A stretch of 64,000 nucleotides of DNA from Acidimicrobiia bacterium (GTDB lineage Bacteria; Actinomycetota; Acidimicrobiia; Spongiisociales; Spongiisociaceae): positions 1 to 64,000 of the forward strand of contig JAJEIM010000033.1 in assembly GCA_022827785.1 (NCBI GenBank), written 5' to 3'. Both the position numbers and the translations under genes were made by a program. The notes beneath the pieces were generated by a model that saw nothing but the letters and a program-made list of their open reading frames with translations, was not told the origin of the DNA and searched no databases. Position 1 is the stretch's first letter; each line of letters opens with the position of its first letter. Shown here piece by piece: positions 60,368-64,000 of this stretch.

Positions 60368-62287
60368 ATGAAGGACTCCTCGCGGACCTACGGCGTCAGG
60401 CTCGTACGAGGCCCGTTCGTGTCGGTCCCCACACACCCTGGCGCGGTCGACTCACCAGCGGAGCTCGTCGAGTTGGTGGAGTCGAGAGAGAAGCAGCGCC
60501 CACTGGCGGTCGACCTGTTCTGCGGTGCGGGCGGTCTAAGTATCGGCCTCACCGATGCGGGCTATGACGTCATCCTCGGCGTCGACAACGACCCGGTTGC
60601 CCTAGAGACCTATGCGGGTCTCCACCCCGGTCTGACTCTATGCCGGGATCTAGGCAACCCGAATGCCGTGGACGAGGTAGCTGAGTTGATCTCCGAGCTG
60701 AATGTAGAGGTTGTCGCCGGCGGGCCACCCTGTCAACCTTTCTCCAAGGCTGGAGCCTCCAAGATCCGAAGCCTCGTCCAGGCCGGTATCCGGCGCGAAC
60801 ACGACGACCGCCGAGACCTGTGGCGTGCCTTTCTTGAGGTCGTGCAGCGGGTGCAACCGCCCGCCGTACTCTTCGAGAACGTCCCCGATATGGCGATCGC
60901 GGCCGACACCACCATCGTCCGCAGACTCGTCAGCGAACTCGAGGCCGACAACTACGCCGTGTACACCGTTCTCCTCCACGCCTACGAACATGGCGTGCCG
61001 CAGTTCCGCCAACGATTCTTCCTGGTCGCTCTCGCCGCAGGAGTTGGGTTCAGCTGGCCCGCGCCGACATCCACACACGTCACCTTGGGTGAGGCCATAA
61101 GAGATCTACCGCCTGTAGAAGGCGGCTGGCGTCCACCGGACGGAGCCGCCGGCTTCCTCCCATATGAGGACCTCCCCGAGCCAAACACCTTCGTCCTACG
61201 GGCGCGTCAAGGGCTGCACGGAGCGAACAGATCTCGCATCTACGACCACGTCACACGACCCGTACGCGAAGACGATCGAATTATCTTCGAGTCGATGGAC
61301 GCCTCGACGCTGTACTCGGAGATTGCCGAATCCCTAAAGCGGTACCGGGACGACATCTTCGACGACAAGTACAAACGCCTCAGCTGGGACAAACCCAGCC
61401 GGAGCATCACTGCGCACATCGCCCGGGATGGGTACTGGTATATCCACCCAGACCAGACCCGCACTCTCACTGTCCGCGAAGCAGCTCGACTGCAGACATT
61501 TCCCGACCGTGTCAGGTTTGCAGGGCCGCCCACCGCTGCGTTCCGCCAAGTTGGTAACGCTGTACCACCAATTCTGGCCGAGCGCGTAGCCAGTGGTATC
61601 CGACAAGCGTTACGCGACAGCAAACCCCGCTGTCCATCCACAGCAACCCTTAGTCAGCTCATCACCGCCTGGTTCGAAGACAAAACGAGTCTTGCGCTGC
61701 CGTGGCTCGACGCGCCGACAGCATGGTCGGCGCTGCAGGGATACCTGCTCTTGGATCGGGCACGAGATGACGCACTGGACAAGGCATGGCCCGTGATCGA
61801 GAGGCTCGATCGACCGGACCTGACGATCGAGTCGACCGAACAGCTGGTTGACATAGCAGAGATGATCGGGAGGGGAACGCGAGCCGATCGCATCCTCGAC
61901 ACAGCGCACTGGTACATCCAAAACCCCGACTCCCTGACCACATCCAAGGGACTGCAGGATGCACCAAACGTGGGGCCCGTCGCGGCCGGGATGGCAGCAC
62001 TGGTGGATCTCATAGCGGAGCCTCCACCTGTCGTGGTGAACCATGCGAGCCTCCGAGTTGCATCCCGTGTCTTCGGCCTTCCACTGCAGCAACGCCGCCG
62101 CTCCGACGGCCGCCTGGCAATCACACGGTTGCTCGGAGGCCCTACATGCACACGACCTGACAACTCGAGGACAGCCATGGCAGGAGTACTTGAACTCGCT
62201 ACGAGTCTATGCAGAATTGAGGACCCACATTGCCAGCGTTGTCCCCTGGCCACGCTCTGTGATACAGCCGTGAGATCCGGGGAGTGA
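60368..62287 (+). CDS. drmMII: DISARM cytosine-5 DNA methyltransferase DrmMII fused to an HhH/Fe-S glycosylase-like domain
   Basis: Residues 45-415 form a complete C5-MTase: motif I AVDLFCGAGGLSIGL, motif IV AGGPPCQPFSKAG with nucleophile Cys122, motif VI FENVPDM, motif VIII QFRQRFFLV, motif IX REAARLQTFPDR and motif X QVGNAVPP. The last 200 residues form a second domain: a helix-hairpin-helix LQDAPNVGPVAAGMAAL and a terminal Cys cluster C615-x6-C622-x2-C625-x5-C631, the Endonuclease III/MutY iron-sulfur pattern. The glycosylase Asp position reads VNHASLRV (Asn) and the lyase Lys is absent, so that domain may only bind DNA. The methylase marks host DNA against DISARM. Confidence 0.9.
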   Translation: MKDSSRTYGVRLVRGPFVSVPTHPGAVDSPAELVELVESREKQRPLAVDLFCGAGGLSIGLTDAGYDVILGVDNDPVALETYAGLHPGLTLCRDLGNPNAVDEVAELISELNVEVVAGGPPCQPFSKAGASKIRSLVQAGIRREHDDRRDLWRAFLEVVQRVQPPAVLFENVPDMAIAADTTIVRRLVSELEADNYAVYTVLLHAYEHGVPQFRQRFFLVALAAGVGFSWPAPTSTHVTLGEAIRDLPPVEGGWRPPDGAAGFLPYEDLPEPNTFVLRARQGLHGANRSRIYDHVTRPVREDDRIIFESMDASTLYSEIAESLKRYRDDIFDDKYKRLSWDKPSRSITAHIARDGYWYIHPDQTRTLTVREAARLQTFPDRVRFAGPPTAAFRQVGNAVPPILAERVASGIRQALRDSKPRCPSTATLSQLITAWFEDKTSLALPWLDAPTAWSALQGYLLLDRARDDALDKAWPVIERLDRPDLTIESTEQLVDIAEMIGRGTRADRILDTAHWYIQNPDSLTTSKGLQDAPNVGPVAAGMAALVDLIAEPPPVVVNHASLRVASRVFGLPLQQRRRSDGRLAITRLLGGPTCTRPDNSRTAMAGVLELATSLCRIEDPHCQRCPLATLCDTAVRSGE

Positions 62288-62442
62288 CCCAGCCATGGGA
62301 CAGGAATAGTAGGTGGAGCGCGTAGCGCGGATCTGTAGCGCTCCAAGGCTCAACTCGATGTGGACGTCTGGCGATAACCGTTCGCGGCGGAGCTGTGTGG
62401 TAACCAGGCGACCGTAATTTACCCGGCGCGGGGTCAGGTCTG

Positions 62443-63402
62443 TCAGAACAAGGCGACCTGTCCGGGGCGCGAACTCTCCTCGTCATCCGACTGAGAGCTA
62501 TCGAGAATGTTCTGGAGTTGGAATACGTCGGTGATGGGGAGTGCGCCAATGTCGGCGAGGGCCTGGTTTCCTGGGCTCTCGCCGGGGCTTCGCCAGACGG
62601 CCACTCGGCAGTAGCGGCCTCCCATGGCTTCCGTCGCTCCTGACCAAGTGCCGCCCGAGCCCTCGTCGGCGGCTACTGCCACGGTCAGGTCTGAGAGGGC
62701 ATAGATGAGCTTGTTGCGGCCCATCGCTTGGCCAACCGAGAACGGGGAATCCGGGGCGTAGGGTGAGCAGATGACTGTGCGGCCGGTGTGAACGGCTCGG
62801 CGGACGCCTGGGGACTTCAGGGTGTGGGAGAGGGAGTGGGCGGAGACGCTGATCACGGGCCCTCCGGCCTTGAAGGCGGCGCTCCTGGCCAGTTGATCCA
62901 CGCCTCGGGCTGCGCCTGAGATCAGAGGGACATTGAGGGAGGCGGCCTGCCTGCCGAGGGCGACGGCGACTTTGGCGCCTTCTTTGCTCACGTTACGGCT
63001 TCCTACTACTCCGACGCCTCCTTCGTTGAGGAGGGCCGGGGCACCGGCGGCGTGGAGGATCGGTGGGGCTTTGGGGCCGAGGTTGGTGCGGAAGCGCTGG
63101 GGGTAGGCGGGGTCGAACGGGGTGAGGGTGGCTATGCCGGACTGGTCGAGGCGCTCCAGTTCGAAGGCCATCGCGGTGGCCCTCGCCAGCAGGCCAGCCA
63201 TCCGGCTTGCCATGTCCGTCCCCAGCCCGAGACCGACCAGATCTTCCTCGGACATCCCGAGGAGGCGGCCGGGCTTGCCGATCTGGTCTACCAGGTTCCA
63301 GAACTGTCGAGGGGTGAGCGGGCTCGTTTCATCACACGCGATCCGGCTCACCAGCAGGATGGTGGCCAGCGCGTCATCGCTCTGCATCGGACGGATCTCC
63401 AT
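62443..63402 (-). CDS. DprA/Smf-like Rossmann protein
   Basis: The 319-residue protein shows the DprA core: GVVGSRNVSKEGAKVAVALG, LISGAARGVDQLARSAAFKA and GRNKLIYALSDLTVAVAADE. DprA loads RecA on single-stranded DNA in transformation, and relatives of this kind also appear inside defence loci. A start at 63402 (MEIRPMQSDD) is preferred because upstream codons run into the IS21-like repeats; 63387 is possible. It is convergent with the DISARM methylase, so it is linked by position only. Confidence 0.87.
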   Translation of the reverse strand: MEIRPMQSDDALATILLVSRIACDETSPLTPRQFWNLVDQIGKPGRLLGMSEEDLVGLGLGTDMASRMAGLLARATAMAFELERLDQSGIATLTPFDPAYPQRFRTNLGPKAPPILHAAGAPALLNEGGVGVVGSRNVSKEGAKVAVALGRQAASLNVPLISGAARGVDQLARSAAFKAGGPVISVSAHSLSHTLKSPGVRRAVHTGRTVICSPYAPDSPFSVGQAMGRNKLIYALSDLTVAVAADEGSGGTWSGATEAMGGRYCRVAVWRSPGESPGNQALADIGALPITDVFQLQNILDSSQSDDEESSRPGQVALF

Positions 63403-64000
63403 GCCGTACTTGTCAGCTCGAAGGCCACCGGCCCGGATCCGGCCCTCTGGAGTAACCGACCGACTTCCGTGATTCCCGGTTTCGCACGCTTCCGACTCCC
63501 GTTTTCGCACATGACCCTACGTGCTGGTGCCGAGCGTAGGTGTCTCAGTGGGTCCCGTGGTTGATGATCCCTGCAGGCGGATGGGCAGTTCGCGGCGGGG
63601 CCTCGGATAGTGATCGTTGCGATTGCCGATCGTCCTCGAGGAGGTAGCTGCAGCGCCGGGTGTGCGGGACCCGGAGGGCGATGTTCACGGCGGTGGACCT
63701 GGGCCGCCAGCAACGCTCCAACTCCGGAGGTATGGCGGTGGATGCCACCGTGGGGATCAGCCATCCCACCTGGGCCGCCGGGACACCAGTGACGGTAGCG
63801 CTGGCAGCCGGGGAGGCACGATCAATCTCGTGGTGCAGCTTCCGGTCGGTCTGGATCGGGGGCGGCCGCAAAAGCGGCGATCACGTGCCACAGAGGCCAA
63901 GGCTCAGCCGTTGGCGACCCGCGGTGTGCCGGGAACCGGGACCGCCACTGACGCGGTCGCGCTCGTGTGGCCGGCCGAGGCCTCTAAGGAGCGGTTCGCC
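63403..64000. other. Right edge of the window, no supported gene
   Basis: This stretch contains the paired repeats at 63471-63509. Open frames on both strands are short, Arg/Pro-rich and lack motifs, so I report no gene; a decayed mobile-element gene cannot be excluded. Confidence 0.4.
63471..63509. mobile_element. Paired 23-bp repeats resembling an IS21-family end
   Basis: GATTCCCGGTTTCGCA (63471) and GACTCCCGTTTTCGCA (63494), period 23, the same motif and spacing as at 41537-41577. They lie about 70 bases upstream of the DprA-like start, at the right side of the defence region. Confidence 0.45.

Noticed and set aside
63545-63871. A 108-codon minus-strand open frame at the right edge
   Set aside because: Its composition is typical of GC-rich non-coding frames and no motif or ribosome-binding site supports it.
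1-64000. tRNA and rRNA genes
   Set aside because: I looked for T-loop motifs and conserved rRNA segments and found none that I could support by eye; a covariance search would be needed to exclude a tRNA.

Overview
The window is GC-rich, uses many GTG and TTG starts, has promoters that place the start codon at or next to the transcript start, and carries S-layer-homology repeats of an actinobacterial type. I read it as chromosome of a high-GC actinobacterium, perhaps of the Acidimicrobiia. That placement is an inference from gene style; there is no rRNA or tRNA here to test it.

Layout. 1-461: the first codons of an IS30-type transposase, a large palindrome and a strong hairpin. 462-4336: a small unknown protein, an inositol-monophosphatase-family enzyme, PTS enzyme I, two small unknown genes and HPr on the opposite strand; no sugar-specific enzyme II is present. 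4462-9395: SDR dehydrogenase, PEP-hydrolase-like TIM barrel, Tm-1-like (UPF0261) protein and an Old-Yellow-Enzyme type flavo-iron-sulfur reductase. 9766-13001 (minus): formylglycine-generating enzyme, amidohydrolase and a NicX-like ring dioxygenase. 13093-16244: Gfo/Idh/MocA oxidoreductase, then a GAPDH paralogue that has lost its catalytic cysteine, directly coupled to a normal GAPDH.

16288-31630 looks like a regulon for breakdown of N-methylated amino acids (betaines or proline derivatives): enolase-superfamily enzyme, class III aminotransferase and DMGDH/GcvT-type demethylase in one overlapping operon; a divergent RpiR regulator with two palindromic operators; a Rieske oxygenase of the betaine-demethylase type; two sarcosine-oxidase-like flavoproteins; a hydroxyproline-epimerase-like protein and a P5C-dehydrogenase-like enzyme. 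Inside it (29422-30276) is a thioredoxin-like lipoprotein gene whose in-frame TGA sits exactly at the first redox cysteine (U-x-x-C) and is followed at once by a hairpin: a candidate selenoprotein.

31706-44599: a sterol 24-C-methyltransferase-like enzyme, cyclophilin, SpoIID/SLH protein, cytochrome c, a one-piece histidine kinase/response regulator whose receiver Asp is Asn, an MMPL transporter, a VWA protein and a GntR/membrane-protein pair.

44793-63402 is accessory and defence DNA: a DUF6602 nuclease-like gene, esterase, XRE/ImmA pair, two tiny proteins, a broken UvrA-like gene, a Vsr nuclease and a complete DISARM locus (drmD-drmA-drmB-drmC-drmMII) followed by a DprA-like gene. The DISARM set is mixed (SNF2 drmD with a cytosine methylase), and the methylase carries a C-terminal HhH/iron-sulfur DNA-glycosylase-like domain. 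Two intergenic repeat families (about 220 bp, and a 35-bp hairpin unit) and two pairs of 23-bp repeats resembling IS21-type ends are scattered through the window.
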